Positions 1-8,596 of a stretch of DNA of 64,000 nt are shown piece by piece (positions within the stretch are counted from its first letter, which is position 1; every line of letters begins with the position of its first letter). The DNA comes from Chryseobacterium lathyri (lineage in GTDB: Bacteria > Bacteroidota > Bacteroidia > Flavobacteriales > Weeksellaceae), in assembly GCF_003290185.1 (NCBI RefSeq), contig NZ_QNFY01000001.1, positions 372,001-436,000 of the forward strand. The letters run 5' to 3'. The position numbers and the translations under genes were made by a program. Under the pieces are notes generated by a model that was not told the DNA's origin, ran no database searches, and saw only the letters and a list, made by a program, of their open reading frames with translations.

Positions 1-2
1 AA

Positions 3-230
3 ACTGCAGTAATGTTCGGTGTCGACAGTGATGTAATGGGAACAATCATTGCGGGAGCAGACATTCATGGATACGGCATGCTGAATTCCAATGACGGGCT
101 TCTTACCATTGCTGGCGGAGTAGTGATCAAAGATGCTGAGGGAAAAATCATAGGTGCAATAGCGTCTTCCGGGGGAACTCCTGAACAGGATAAAGAGATT
201 GCAGAGGCAGGTGCTGCTGTTATGGCTTAA
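3..230 (+). CDS. GlcG/HbpS-family protein, 5' end cut off by the window
   Basis: The reading frame is open from base 3, so the gene begins left of the window. Only the last ~75 residues are visible. The end matches the GlcG/HbpS (haem-degrading/haem-binding) family: a glycine-rich 'GGVVIKDAEGKIIGAIASSGG' strand pair followed by 'TPEQDKEIAEAGAA', the usual family C-terminus. Family members are small alpha/beta proteins linked to haem binding, cobalamin or glycolate operons. The specific role cannot be fixed from this fragment. An AraC regulator starts 18 nt downstream on the same strand, suggesting co-transcription. Confidence 0.75.
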   Translation, partial: TAVMFGVDSDVMGTIIAGADIHGYGMLNSNDGLLTIAGGVVIKDAEGKIIGAIASSGGTPEQDKEIAEAGAAVMA

Positions 231-248
231 ATTTCAGATATTTGTAGT

Positions 249-1052
249 ATGGAGAAAACTTCGGAAATCATATTCGATAAACTGGTATATTCCTGTGCTT
301 TTGAAATGTACAGGGGGCACGAGGAATTTATTCCCGATCATTTTCTGGGCTATCAGCTGTCCGGTGAAACCCATGCTTTTCATGACAAAGGCAAAACTGT
401 TATAAAGGAGAATACAGTAGTGCTTGTCAGAAAAAATCAACTGATCCGAACGGTAAAACATCCTTCAAAGAATAAAAAGTATCAGTTTCTGTCCATAACT
501 CTCGACCAGGAAACGCTCCGGCAGTATGCAGCAGAATATAAAATGATCCCATCCGAAAGATTTCCAGATAATGAAAGGCTTTTTTTTGAGTCTGATGAAT
601 TTTTCAGCGGATATTTTACTTCACTGCTTCCGTATATTGACAAAACAAAAACAGCCACTTCCAGACTGGCGGTTTTAAAGGTTAAAGAGGCAATTGAGCT
701 GATTCTGCAGGCTAATCCTGATTTTAAAAACCTGCTTTTTGATTTTTCAGAACCGCATAAGATCGATCTTAAGGAGTTTATGAATAAGAATTTCAAATTC
801 AATGTGCCGGTGGAAACGTTTGCAAGGCTTACAGGCCGCAGCCTTTCGGGGTTTAAGCGTGATTTCAATAAAGCTTTCAACATGACGCCTAAACAATGGC
901 TTAAAGAAAAAAGACTGGAAGAAGCATATTACCAGATCCGGCATAGGAATAAAAAGCCATCTGATATTTATCTCGAACTGGGATTTGAAAATCTGTCCCA
1001 TTTCTATTATTCTTTTAAACAAAAGTTTGGTTTAACGACCAGCAAGGTTTAA
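249..1052 (+). CDS. AraC-family transcriptional regulator
   Basis: This 267-residue protein has an N-terminal sensor-like half (about 1-160) and a C-terminal double helix-turn-helix AraC domain (about 165-267). The second HTH shows the family pattern 'SDIYLELGFENLSHFYYSFKQKFG'-like, here split around residues 230-260. The N-terminal half resembles cupin-type effector domains of Bacteroidota AraC proteins, but no ligand can be named. It starts with ATG 18 nt after the GlcG/HbpS-like gene and is followed by a strong terminator, so it closes that transcript. It probably regulates the upstream gene or one outside the window. Confidence 0.85.
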   Translation: MEKTSEIIFDKLVYSCAFEMYRGHEEFIPDHFLGYQLSGETHAFHDKGKTVIKENTVVLVRKNQLIRTVKHPSKNKKYQFLSITLDQETLRQYAAEYKMIPSERFPDNERLFFESDEFFSGYFTSLLPYIDKTKTATSRLAVLKVKEAIELILQANPDFKNLLFDFSEPHKIDLKEFMNKNFKFNVPVETFARLTGRSLSGFKRDFNKAFNMTPKQWLKEKRLEEAYYQIRHRNKKPSDIYLELGFENLSHFYYSFKQKFGLTTSKV

Positions 1053-1070
1053 TAAAAACACATATCTATA

Positions 1071-1101
1071 AAAAAGGAGCAGCTTACCGTTGCTCCTTTT
1101 A
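1071..1101 (+). terminator. Rho-independent terminator
   Basis: GGAGCA (1076-1081) pairs with TGCTCC (1091-1096) around a 9-nt loop, followed by TTTTAT. It lies 19 nt after the AraC stop codon. Confidence 0.8.
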
Positions 1102-1275
1102 TTTGTTAATATGCTTAAAATTATAACCTATAATTGCAAGTGTCCGGAAAAGCAAAGTTTTAATATATTTGGGGTGGCTATCTTAGATGATAAATCCGGA
1201 TTATAACTTAAAGAATAAAATTCGTTTAACTCTGAAATTCATTTTATAGGTTGTTTACGAATATTAAATTTAGAA

Positions 1276-2145
1276 ATGAAAAATTCAAACCTGGCAATTT
1301 CAGCAACACTTTTAGCGATTATCTGTGTACAGGGAGGTGCTTCCATTGCTAAACAGCTCTTTCCTCTGATAGGCCCTATTGGGACTGTTAGTTTGAGGAT
1401 CGGACTTTCTGCTGTGTTGCTCATTTTGATTAACCGTCCGAAATTTTTGCAGTTCACCGCACAAAAATGGAAGTACTGTGCAATGTATGGGATTGGTCTG
1501 GCAGCGATGAATCTCGTTTTCTACATGGCTATTCAAAGGATCCCGTTGGGGCTGGCGGTTACGGTAGAATTTGCAGGGCCTTTATTTTTGGCCATTGCTT
1601 TATCCCGGAAATTGCTGGACGTAGTATGGGCATTGCTGGCCTGTATTGGGATATTACTCATTGTTCCGTGGCAAAGCGATCATGTTGATCTGGTTGGAAT
1701 TGGATTGGCTTTTCTTGCAGGAATGTTTTGGGCGGTATACATCGTCATGGGTGGAAAAGTGGCTAAAATTATGGATGGAAAAGATGCGGTTACCACCGGA
1801 ATGGTATTTGCAAGTCTGGTTATCATCCCTTTTACCATATGGGACGGAGCTGTATTCAATCTTACGCCTTCTATTTTTGTAAAAGGTTTAGGAGTGGCTA
1901 TTTTGTCTAGTGCGTTGCCATTTTCACTGGAAATAATGGCATTGAAAAGACTTCCCGCAAAGACCTTCAGTATTCTGATGAGCCTGGAACCTGCATTTGC
2001 AGCTCTTTCGGGTTGGGTATTTCTGGTAGAAGAACTGAGTTTTTTACAATGGATTTCAATCAGTTGCGTCATTGTGGCCAGTATAGGAACAACTGTTTTC
2101 AGTAAAGCGACGGCTCAGAATGAAATTGTTCAAAGCAAAGAATAA
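1276..2145 (+). CDS. EamA/DMT-family exporter, RhtA-like
   Basis: This 289-residue inner-membrane protein has about ten hydrophobic segments and the two-fold EamA repeat of the drug/metabolite transporter superfamily. The first segment ('ICVQGGASIAKQLFPLIGP') and the following 'SLRIGLSAVLL' resemble RhtA-type threonine/homoserine exporters, so amino-acid or metabolite efflux is likely. It stands alone: a terminator precedes it and the next gene is convergent on the other strand. A TATATTTG element at 1164-1171 could be a -7 promoter box, but I see no matching -33 element. Substrate assignment is by resemblance only. Confidence 0.8.
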   Translation: MKNSNLAISATLLAIICVQGGASIAKQLFPLIGPIGTVSLRIGLSAVLLILINRPKFLQFTAQKWKYCAMYGIGLAAMNLVFYMAIQRIPLGLAVTVEFAGPLFLAIALSRKLLDVVWALLACIGILLIVPWQSDHVDLVGIGLAFLAGMFWAVYIVMGGKVAKIMDGKDAVTTGMVFASLVIIPFTIWDGAVFNLTPSIFVKGLGVAILSSALPFSLEIMALKRLPAKTFSILMSLEPAFAALSGWVFLVEELSFLQWISISCVIVASIGTTVFSKATAQNEIVQSKE

Positions 2146-2175
2146 GCTTCTGCATAAAAAAGGTGTATCATTGTA

Positions 2176-3033
2176 TCATTTTTCAGGCTGATTCTTCAAA
2201 TAATTAATAATTCCGATCACATCATCCTTACCGAAACCATCATCATGGGCAGACTGGTAGGTTTTGCTCAGAACCTCAGATAGAGGAAAATCAGCACCGG
2301 CATTCTGAGCTAATAAAATATCTTTCAGCATGAGATCGAGAGCAAAAGCAGGCTCATATTGGTTTTTGATCAGCATAGGTGTTTTTACTTTGGTAGCGCC
2401 ACTTCCGCTGGCACTTTCATTGATGATTTCCAGCATGGCTGTTCGGTCAATTCCCAATTGATCTGCAAACAGAACGGTTTCCGCCAATCCCTGGTAAATA
2501 GCAGACAGGAAATAATTGATGGAAAGTTTCCCTGCAATTCCTTTTCCGTTTTCCCCTAAATGCTTAACTGCTTTTCCAAGTTTTTCAAAATAAGGCATAG
2601 CCCGTAAAAGGTCTTTTTCTTCACCACCCGCCATAATGATCAGTGTTCCTTCTGCAGCAGGAACAGTACTTCCGGCTACCGGCGCATCGATGAAAGCTGC
2701 TTCTTTTATTTTAACAGCTCCGCTGAGCTCTGCAGTGGCCTGTGGAGAGATCGTGCTCATGTCTATAAAAAGTTTTCCGGTAATATCCGATTTCAGGATA
2801 TCTTCGTAAACTGCTTTGGCGGCATGGTCATCGGTAAGCATTGTAAATACGATGGTGCTGTTCTCCACCAGATCTGAAATCTGAGTATAAACGGTTGATT
2901 TTTCTTTAAAATCTTTAGTTTTTTCAGATGATCTGTTGTAAACTGAAAGCGGGAATCCTGCTTTTTCAATATTTTTTGCCATAGGATGGCCCATATTTCC
3001 TAGCCCTATGAATCCTATTTTCTCTTTCTCCAT
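2176..3033 (-). CDS. NAD(P)-dependent oxidoreductase, 3-hydroxyisobutyrate dehydrogenase family
   Basis: This 285-residue cytosolic enzyme starts with the dinucleotide-binding motif 'IGFIGLGNMGHPMAKNI', followed by the substrate motif 'DAPVAGSTVPAAEGTLIIMAGG' region (about residues 115-135) and the catalytic lysine segment around 'GAGKLSINYFL'-type sequence (residues about 165-175). These define the 6-phosphogluconate-dehydrogenase-like/HIBADH family, which reduces or oxidises short beta-hydroxy acids such as 3-hydroxyisobutyrate, tartronate semialdehyde or succinic semialdehyde. It is convergent with the upstream EamA gene. The exact substrate is not determinable. Confidence 0.85.
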   Translation of the reverse strand: MEKEKIGFIGLGNMGHPMAKNIEKAGFPLSVYNRSSEKTKDFKEKSTVYTQISDLVENSTIVFTMLTDDHAAKAVYEDILKSDITGKLFIDMSTISPQATAELSGAVKIKEAAFIDAPVAGSTVPAAEGTLIIMAGGEEKDLLRAMPYFEKLGKAVKHLGENGKGIAGKLSINYFLSAIYQGLAETVLFADQLGIDRTAMLEIINESASGSGATKVKTPMLIKNQYEPAFALDLMLKDILLAQNAGADFPLSEVLSKTYQSAHDDGFGKDDVIGIINYLKNQPEK

Positions 3034-3239
3034 GCTTGATTTTTTTTACGACGATTAAACAATGACATTTAAGCCAAAATATAAAATTATTTACACTGGA
3101 AAAATGAATTTCATCATGTAAACCTGCTCTATTTGCATCAAAAAACCGACCAAAGCAAGGCTGTATTTTTACAATATTTTTTGTTGATTAACTTTTAAAA
3201 CCCGGAAAACTTACGGAAATTTGCAGCAAATAAAAATCA

Positions 3240-3869
3240 ATGAAGATTATAGACGTCGAAAAATGGAACAGGAAAGAGCATTTTGAATTTTTCTCAAAAA
3301 TGGACAGCCCGTACTTTGGATTTACCACAGAAGTAGACTGTACAAAAGCTTATGCCTATGCAAAGGAAAACGGCCATTCTTTTTTCGCGACCTATCTTCA
3401 CAGGTCGATGGTAGCCGTAAATGCCGTAGATGAGCTGAAACTACGGATTGTAGACAATCAGGTGGTTTTATATGATGCCATTCATGCAGGAACTACAATA
3501 GGAAGGGCAGACGGGACTTTTGGTTTTGCATTTATCCCTTTTTCAAACGACTTTAATACGTTCAATGGTATTATGCGGGAAGAAATAGAGGATGTACAGC
3601 GTACATCAGGGATCAGGATGAATAATGGTGAACTTGGTAAGGATCTCATCAGGCATTCAACCATTCCATGGAATTCTTTCAGCGCCCTGCTTCATCCTAC
3701 CAGTTATAACAATTCTGAATCTGTTCCGAAAATTACATTCGGTAAATTCAGCATCCGTGACGGTAAAAAGTTTCTTCCGGTTTCTGTGGAGGCTCATCAC
3801 GGGCTGGCGGATGGAATTCATATCGCGAGATATCTGGAAGAGTTTCAGAAGCAGCTTGATGAGTTTTAA
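3240..3869 (+). CDS. Chloramphenicol acetyltransferase-like protein (CatA fold)
   Basis: This 209-residue protein has the length and fold signature of type A chloramphenicol acetyltransferases. The catalytic motif HHxxxDG is present near the C-terminus (H186-H187-G-L-A-D191-G192). The early 'EHFEFFSKMDSPYFGFTTEVDCTKAYAYAKENG' region follows the CAT N-terminal pattern. Members transfer acetyl from acetyl-CoA to a hydroxyl acceptor as cytosolic trimers. It has no mobile-element context and ordinary base composition, so it may be an intrinsic chromosomal copy rather than an acquired resistance gene. Activity on chloramphenicol is not proven by sequence. Confidence 0.85.
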   Translation: MKIIDVEKWNRKEHFEFFSKMDSPYFGFTTEVDCTKAYAYAKENGHSFFATYLHRSMVAVNAVDELKLRIVDNQVVLYDAIHAGTTIGRADGTFGFAFIPFSNDFNTFNGIMREEIEDVQRTSGIRMNNGELGKDLIRHSTIPWNSFSALLHPTSYNNSESVPKITFGKFSIRDGKKFLPVSVEAHHGLADGIHIARYLEEFQKQLDEF

Positions 3870-3902
3870 ATCCTGTAAAATTCTATTTTATTAAAGTAAG
3901 AA

Positions 3903-4496
3903 TCAGTACATAATTTTTCTATTCTCTATTTTCAAAATCTTATCTTTTTCCATACTTTTTATGGCTCTTATTACTGTTTCTACGCGCAGACCGGTAAGGG
4001 AAGCAAGTTGTTGTCTCGTCAGAGGAATTTGGAAAGAATAGGGTGTTTTGTCCTCATCATAGCTTTTGAAATAATCCATTAGCTGTTTCAGCTTCAGCAT
4101 AGGATTCTGGAAAGAAAGATTATAAAGCATCATATATTTGTAATACATTCTTTCTGCCATACATTGATAGACATTCAGGGAAACTTCCTGGTTTTCCTTT
4201 ATTAAATTCAAAAAATTCGATTTTGGAAGTTTGAAAATTTGGGAATCCTTTATAGCGATTGCATTCATTGGATAAGGACGGTCTATAAACAGAAGAGACT
4301 CTCCAAAACTGTATCCGTCGTAAAATATATTCTGAATAAATTCTTTTCCGTTCTCCGTATAATTATTGAGCTTAACCTGCCCTTGCTTAATCTGGTAATA
4401 AAACATAGGAAATTCTCCTTCGCGGAAAATGATATCACTCGATTTATATGCTTTAGTTTCTGCTCCAAATGAAATTAATAAATCTTCTACAATCAT
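3903..4496 (-). CDS. Crp/Fnr-family transcriptional regulator
   Basis: This 197-residue protein has an N-terminal cyclic-nucleotide-binding-like beta-barrel (about 15-120) and a C-terminal winged HTH (about 140-197, with 'LTRQQLASLTGLRVETVIRAIKSMEKDKIL' spread over the recognition helices). No FNR-type cysteine cluster is present, so it is unlikely to bind an Fe-S cluster. It is read leftward from a 600-nt regulatory gap. A 16-bp palindrome lies 24 nt upstream of its start and could be an autoregulatory site. Confidence 0.85.
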   Translation of the reverse strand: MIVEDLLISFGAETKAYKSSDIIFREGEFPMFYYQIKQGQVKLNNYTENGKEFIQNIFYDGYSFGESLLFIDRPYPMNAIAIKDSQIFKLPKSNFLNLIKENQEVSLNVYQCMAERMYYKYMMLYNLSFQNPMLKLKQLMDYFKSYDEDKTPYSFQIPLTRQQLASLTGLRVETVIRAIKSMEKDKILKIENRKIMY

Positions 4497-4519
4497 GGTA
4501 TAATAAGCTAATTAAAATT

Positions 4520-4535
4520 TTAAACAAATGTTTAA
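4520..4535. promoter_or_regulatory. Palindrome upstream of the Crp/Fnr gene
   Basis: TTAAACAAATGTTTAA is a perfect 7-2-7 inverted repeat 24 nt upstream of the leftward Crp/Fnr start codon. Its CATTTG end resembles a -7 element on the minus strand, so a bound protein would block transcription. The assignment as an operator is inference. Confidence 0.4.
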
Positions 4536-4628
4536 CCATTCATGTCTTTCATTATGCAATAAACAGAAAAGCTGAAAATTTCAATAATGTAAAGAACGGC
4601 AATTTTAATGAGTTTCTTCAATATGTCC

Positions 4629-4851
4629 TACCACATACATACCACAATATTTTGATGGCCTCATATTAAAATCTTTTAATATTCACTGATAATAGAGAAT
4701 ATAATCCTTAAGAACATTGATTAAGATCATAAAAAACAAAATTTACATCTGCTACATTTGTTGAAATATAAAAGTATAGTTTAACCTAAATTTTGAGCTG
4801 GAAATATAATAAATACACTAAGTATAAGCGGGGCGTGGTATGTATGTGGTA
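4629..4851. repeat. Long-range 17-bp perfect inverted repeat in a 600-nt gene-free gap
   Basis: TACCACATACATACCAC at 4629-4645 is the exact reverse complement of the sequence at 4835-4851, 189 bp apart. Each arm also contains TACCAC twice at an 11-bp period, one helical turn, as for a protein bound as a direct-repeat dimer. The surrounding gap (4497-5103) is AT-rich and holds no convincing gene. Possible roles are paired operators for a looping regulator or the ends of a short element. Confidence 0.6.
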
Positions 4852-5019
4852 TTTTAATTCTGTAGAATTTTAATCATTTTCTCTTTCTTTGTTGCTTTTA
4901 AAATAGTTAAAGAATGAGCGTCAGATAGAGGTTTGCAAGAAAAAATACCGATCCGGAAAGTGTATTTAGAATTATAAATTATAGACTGTAATCTTAAACT
5001 TCCATAACACCATAAACAA

Positions 5020-5034
5020 CTGTTACAATAACAG
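5020..5034. promoter_or_regulatory. CTGTTA-N3-TAACAG palindrome
   Basis: A perfect 6-3-6 dyad, CTGTTACAATAACAG, lies 70 nt upstream of the small HTH gene at 5104. A similar AATAACAG/CTGTTATT dyad lies in front of the surface-protein gene that starts at 13753. A shared regulator is possible but unproven. Confidence 0.35.
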
Positions 5035-5103
5035 GAAAAGAAGAATAGGTACTGGTGCTGTACATACTAAAGCACCGGAAATAAGTAGAGATGAGAAAAT
5101 ATT

Positions 5104-5445
5104 ATGAAAAACGAAAAACCGCAATCTAATTTAGAAGATTTGAATCAAAAGATTTTTATGCAGGACGAAATTATCACTTTAGCCAAAGAAAATTCACCAC
5201 GTCTGTTGAATAAATTCAGGTTAGTTTACCCTGATTTTTTTGACAAAATAGCTAAAATACACCCCAATCTCAAAAACTCTGAATTGATTTTTTGCATTTA
5301 TCTAAAACTTAACTTCACTACTAAGGAAATTGCAACTTATACTTTTGTGACTCCAAAAGCCATTCAGAACAGAAAAAACCGGATCCGGAAAAAACTTAAT
5401 ATTCCTTCCGAAATGGATATTTACAAGTGGTTTAATGATCTTTAA
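5104..5445 (+). CDS. Small LuxR-like helix-turn-helix protein
   Basis: This 113-residue protein has a C-terminal LuxR/GerE-like HTH ('LKNSELIFCIYLKLNFTTKEIA...TPKAIQNRKNRIRKKL', about 55-105). It looks like the DNA-binding tail of the flavobacterial TPR-HTH regulators but lacks any TPR or membrane segment. The short N-terminus (1-50) is charged and probably helical. It may be a stand-alone regulator or dimer partner of larger TPR-LuxR proteins. It is preceded by a long gap with two dyads and is convergent with the hydrolase gene that follows. Confidence 0.7.
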   Translation: MKNEKPQSNLEDLNQKIFMQDEIITLAKENSPRLLNKFRLVYPDFFDKIAKIHPNLKNSELIFCIYLKLNFTTKEIATYTFVTPKAIQNRKNRIRKKLNIPSEMDIYKWFNDL

Positions 5446-5465
5446 AAACAATTTTTTGCATTAAA

Positions 5466-6197
5466 TTATATTTGGATTACTGCTTTGGCCAGATCGTGGT
5501 AAAGCAGTATTTTCCATTGCTCATCAGCAGCTTCTTTCTGCCATTTCAGTCTTAATTCCATTGCTTTTCTACCATCAGAATCACTTTTATAAGCAAGATG
5601 GTATTTAAGGTAAGACTCCTGGGGAAGATCATCCGCTCCGTAAAAAACAGTTTCACCGTTCTCTCTGATCCAGAATACCTGCATAAAAGGGGTATGGCCA
5701 CCCACCACTTCAAAAGAAATCCCGCTAGCGATCTCTCCCTGATCTTCACTCATCCATACAATATTGGGAAGGCTGATCAGTTTTTCCAATGTATCAAAAT
5801 CAAAAGAAGGATTCCCTTTATTTTCCATTGCAAAAGCCAGTTCTCTTTTTTGAATATAAATTTCTGCATTGGGAAATGCCGGCTGAAAATCATTGCCGTT
5901 CCGTATGATACTCCCATCAATATGGTCTTTATGAAGGTGTGAAAGAAGAAGTTTTGTGATCTGTTCCGGTTTTATATCCTCTTTTTCCAATAGCTCGGAA
6001 ATGACAGTTTTTCCTTCAGCGTTTTTCCAACCTATGCCGGCATCAAGAAGGATATAATCATTGGCTGTAATAATAAGAAACGGCTGCACAGACATTTTAA
6101 TTCCTTTCACTGTATCAAAATTTTCATCTGTCAATAGTGTAAAGTCCTTTGTTTTGCTGGCCGAGAAGTTGCCTTCTTTGAGCGGAATAATTTTCAT
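5466..6197 (-). CDS. Metallo-beta-lactamase-fold hydrolase
   Basis: This ~243-residue cytosolic protein has the MBL zinc motif HxHxDH ('LLSHLHKDHIDGS'), a later metal-ligand histidine in 'VVGGHTPFMQVF', and the aspartate strand 'ETVFYGADDLPQ'. These mark a glyoxalase-II/lactonase-like binuclear metallohydrolase. Longer translation from 6245 adds 16 residues; I prefer the ATG at 6197 because 'MKIIPLKEGNFS' is the typical beta-strand start of the fold. The substrate is unknown; lactone or thioester hydrolysis are the common activities. Confidence 0.8.
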   Translation of the reverse strand: MKIIPLKEGNFSASKTKDFTLLTDENFDTVKGIKMSVQPFLIITANDYILLDAGIGWKNAEGKTVISELLEKEDIKPEQITKLLLSHLHKDHIDGSIIRNGNDFQPAFPNAEIYIQKRELAFAMENKGNPSFDFDTLEKLISLPNIVWMSEDQGEIASGISFEVVGGHTPFMQVFWIRENGETVFYGADDLPQESYLKYHLAYKSDSDGRKAMELRLKWQKEAADEQWKILLYHDLAKAVIQI

Positions 6198-6272
6198 TCT
6201 GCAAATTTCCCAAATATTTCTAAAACCTGAAAACCTTTTTTTCAATAGAGCTCATCGGAAAAAACAATCATC

Positions 6273-7022
6273 TTACCAGCTGTTCAACCCGTTGTTCAGA
6301 GCTCTGATATAATTTTCTTCATCAAAAGAGTAGAGGTCAGGAGCTTTATGGGCGCCACCGCGTCTCTGTTCTTCAAGCTTTTTCAGGATTCCCAAAGACT
6401 TCATTTTCGTATAGAAATTCCCACGGTTAAGTTCTTTTCCCAACACAGCTTCATATAATTTCTGAAGTTCAGGAAGCGTAAATTTTTCCGGAAGAAGGTT
6501 TCGCCCGATAGGTATTGCTGCAATTTTCTGCCTCAATATGAGAAGAGCTTTTTCAATGATCTCACGGTGATCCATCGCAAGTTCAATTTCCTGCAGTTTG
6601 CTGAGGAAGATCCATTCGCAGGTCTCACTGTATTGATCGGGAATGATGTTAAGCATTGACGGGTTATAAAGTGCATAATATCCTACGGAAATAAACCGTT
6701 GTTTTTGAAAAAGAGTTTCATCAAAATCCTCAAAATAAGATTCACTTCTGTTTTTTCTTCCGAACACTCCGAATTCTTCAAGATAAACATCTGCAACACC
6801 GGTTCTTTCTTTGAGGATTCTTTTAACAGCTTCATCCAGATCTTCATCTTTTTTAACATAGCCGCCCGGCAGCAGCCATTTTTGCCTGTAATTGGTCTTT
6901 AGAAGCAGAACTTTAAGTTCATTATGCTCAAATCCGAAAATAACGGGATCGGCTGAAATATGTGGCAGGAAAATTTCTTTTGCCTCGGCAGATTGCTGTA
7001 AAAGCTGTTGTTTAAAATCCAT
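6273..7022 (-). CDS. Nudix-domain transcriptional regulator (NrtR/AraR-like)
   Basis: Residues ~15-155 form a Nudix fold and ~165-249 a winged helix ending in 'YTKMKSLGILKKLEEQRRGGAHKAPDLYSFDEE'-like sequence, the architecture of NrtR-type regulators. The Nudix box reads G-x5-E-x7-R-I-L-K-E-R-T-G-V: two glutamates of the canonical RExxEExGU are replaced (I and R), so catalysis is probably lost and the domain may sense an ADP-ribose-like or sugar ligand. Start chosen at the ATG at 7022 ('MDFKQQLLQQ'); an upstream extension to 7106 is low-complexity. In Bacteroidota such proteins often control sugar or NAD genes. Confidence 0.8.
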   Translation of the reverse strand: MDFKQQLLQQSAEAKEIFLPHISADPVIFGFEHNELKVLLLKTNYRQKWLLPGGYVKKDEDLDEAVKRILKERTGVADVYLEEFGVFGRKNRSESYFEDFDETLFQKQRFISVGYYALYNPSMLNIIPDQYSETCEWIFLSKLQEIELAMDHREIIEKALLILRQKIAAIPIGRNLLPEKFTLPELQKLYEAVLGKELNRGNFYTKMKSLGILKKLEEQRRGGAHKAPDLYSFDEENYIRALNNGLNSW

Positions 7023-7278
7023 GGAACTAATCTGAGATTGTGTCTTATTACAAATTTGCTGAAAAAAAACGAAAAATCCTTTACATAGAGACTTTAAAAA
7101 AATCACTTTAATAATCTTAAAAAAAGGAAAGCAACTACAAAATATTTATAGATACTTTACGTTAGAGATAAGACACAAAATACATGGCTGACTTTCTGTA
7201 AAGCTATTAACTGACGAAAAACAATTCCCGCTTTTACTGCTGACAAATTATTTTAAGATTAAATGCCATAGTTGATTG

Positions 7279-7312
7279 AAAGAGGCCGTTCCAAATAAAC
7301 GGCCTCTTTTTT
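7279..7312 (+). terminator. Strong hairpin with T-tract
   Basis: AGAGGCCGTT (7281-7290) pairs with AACGGCCTCT (7298-7307), followed by T6. It stands in the gap between the leftward Nudix gene and the rightward MFS gene with no obvious plus-strand gene before it, so it may end an unannotated short transcript. Confidence 0.75.
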
Positions 7313-7405
7313 ATAAATTCATTATCTTTGCTGATCTTAAGCTGAACTTTTTATTTGACTGTTTCAACCCTTAAACGTAAGCAGTTCTATAATTCTAATC
7401 ATATC

Positions 7406-8596
7406 ATGCAGGCAAACTTATCCTCTGGCATCTCCCGTACTGTAATCTGGCTTATGGCTGTTATTTCAGGTCTTGTGGTAGCCAATAACTATTATAACCA
7501 GCCATTGTTGGCACTGATTTCGGACGATCTTCATGTTTCTGAAAGTGCGGCAGGAAGAATTTCTGTGCTTACCCAGGTAGGCTATGCGCTGGGGCTTTTA
7601 CTTCTGGTGCCTTTGGGAGATAAATTTTTCCGTAAGAAATTAATCTTATTTGATCTGGTTCTTGTATTCGGATCGTTGCTTTGGATGACCTTTGCCACCG
7701 AATTATGGATGCTGTACGCAGCAAGCCTGCTGATAGGAGCGACTTCCGTCATTCCACAGCTGTTTGTACCTATTGCAGCAGAATTATCTTCGGATAAAGA
7801 AAAATCTTCCAATATTGGACTTGTAATGTCCGGGTTGCTTCTTGGAATCCTTTTGTCACGCTTTATTGGCGGTATCGTAGGCGAAGTCTGGGGTTGGAGA
7901 GCTATGTTCGGAATTGCAGCGGGATTAATGATCGTAGTGTGGATCGCCGTATACAAAATGCTTCCGGAAATGCAGCCAAATTTCAAAGGAACGTACAAGG
8001 AACTAATGCAGTCCGTGGTTCATCTGGCAAAAACACAGCCTATCTTACGTCTCGCTTCATTCCGGGGAGCGATGGCTTTCGGGTCTATGTGTGCTTTATT
8101 TACAACGTTGGTCTTTCATATGGAAAAGCCGCCTTTCAATGCGGGCTCTTCCGTAGTAGGGAGCTTCGGGCTGGCCGGAGCTGTAGGAGCACTGGCAGCC
8201 GCAAAAGTGGGTAAACTTCAGAAATACCTGGATATCAACAGAATCATATTGTACTCACTTTTTATAGTAGTGGGAAGCTGGGCATTTACCTATTTTGCCG
8301 GGGAAACTTATTGGGGCCTGATCGTTGGCGTTATCCTGGTAGACCTGGGCGTACAGTCCAGCCATATTATGAACCAGACCAATTACTTTTTAATCAAATC
8401 CAATGCGGTTAACAGATTGAATACTGTTTATATGGTTTCTTATTTCATCGGCGGATCCCTCGGAACGTGGCTGGCTTCTATAGCCTGGCAATATGCACAG
8501 TGGGAGGGAGTATGCTTTGTAGGAGCATCTTTTGGACTGCTGGCCATTTTAGCTCATCTTGTATTCAGTAATAAAGTAAACGCACCCCAGCCTTAA
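7406..8596 (+). CDS. MFS transporter (DHA1-type efflux permease)
   Basis: This ~396-residue inner-membrane protein has twelve predicted helices. Early motifs 'NNYYNQPLLALISDDLHVSESAAGRISVLTQVGYALGLLLLVPLGD' (about 25-75) include the loop 2-3 'PLGDKFFRKKL' of the major facilitator superfamily, as in YnfM/NepI-like drug or nucleoside exporters. A longer frame from a TTG at 7355 is possible, but the ATG at 7406 is the better start. It overlaps the convergent HxlR gene by 4 bp; an HxlR regulator beside an exporter suggests stress- or drug-responsive control. Confidence 0.85.
   Translation: MQANLSSGISRTVIWLMAVISGLVVANNYYNQPLLALISDDLHVSESAAGRISVLTQVGYALGLLLLVPLGDKFFRKKLILFDLVLVFGSLLWMTFATELWMLYAASLLIGATSVIPQLFVPIAAELSSDKEKSSNIGLVMSGLLLGILLSRFIGGIVGEVWGWRAMFGIAAGLMIVVWIAVYKMLPEMQPNFKGTYKELMQSVVHLAKTQPILRLASFRGAMAFGSMCALFTTLVFHMEKPPFNAGSSVVGSFGLAGAVGALAAAKVGKLQKYLDINRIILYSLFIVVGSWAFTYFAGETYWGLIVGVILVDLGVQSSHIMNQTNYFLIKSNAVNRLNTVYMVSYFIGGSLGTWLASIAWQYAQWEGVCFVGASFGLLAILAHLVFSNKVNAPQP

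Noticed and set aside
1680..2072. 130-codon minus-strand frame
   Set aside because: It is antisense to the EamA transporter, whose hydrophobic sequence accounts for the open frame.
3240..3869. Acquired chloramphenicol resistance gene
   Set aside because: The CAT motif is real, but there is no mobile element, integron or composition shift nearby; an intrinsic chromosomal enzyme is more likely.
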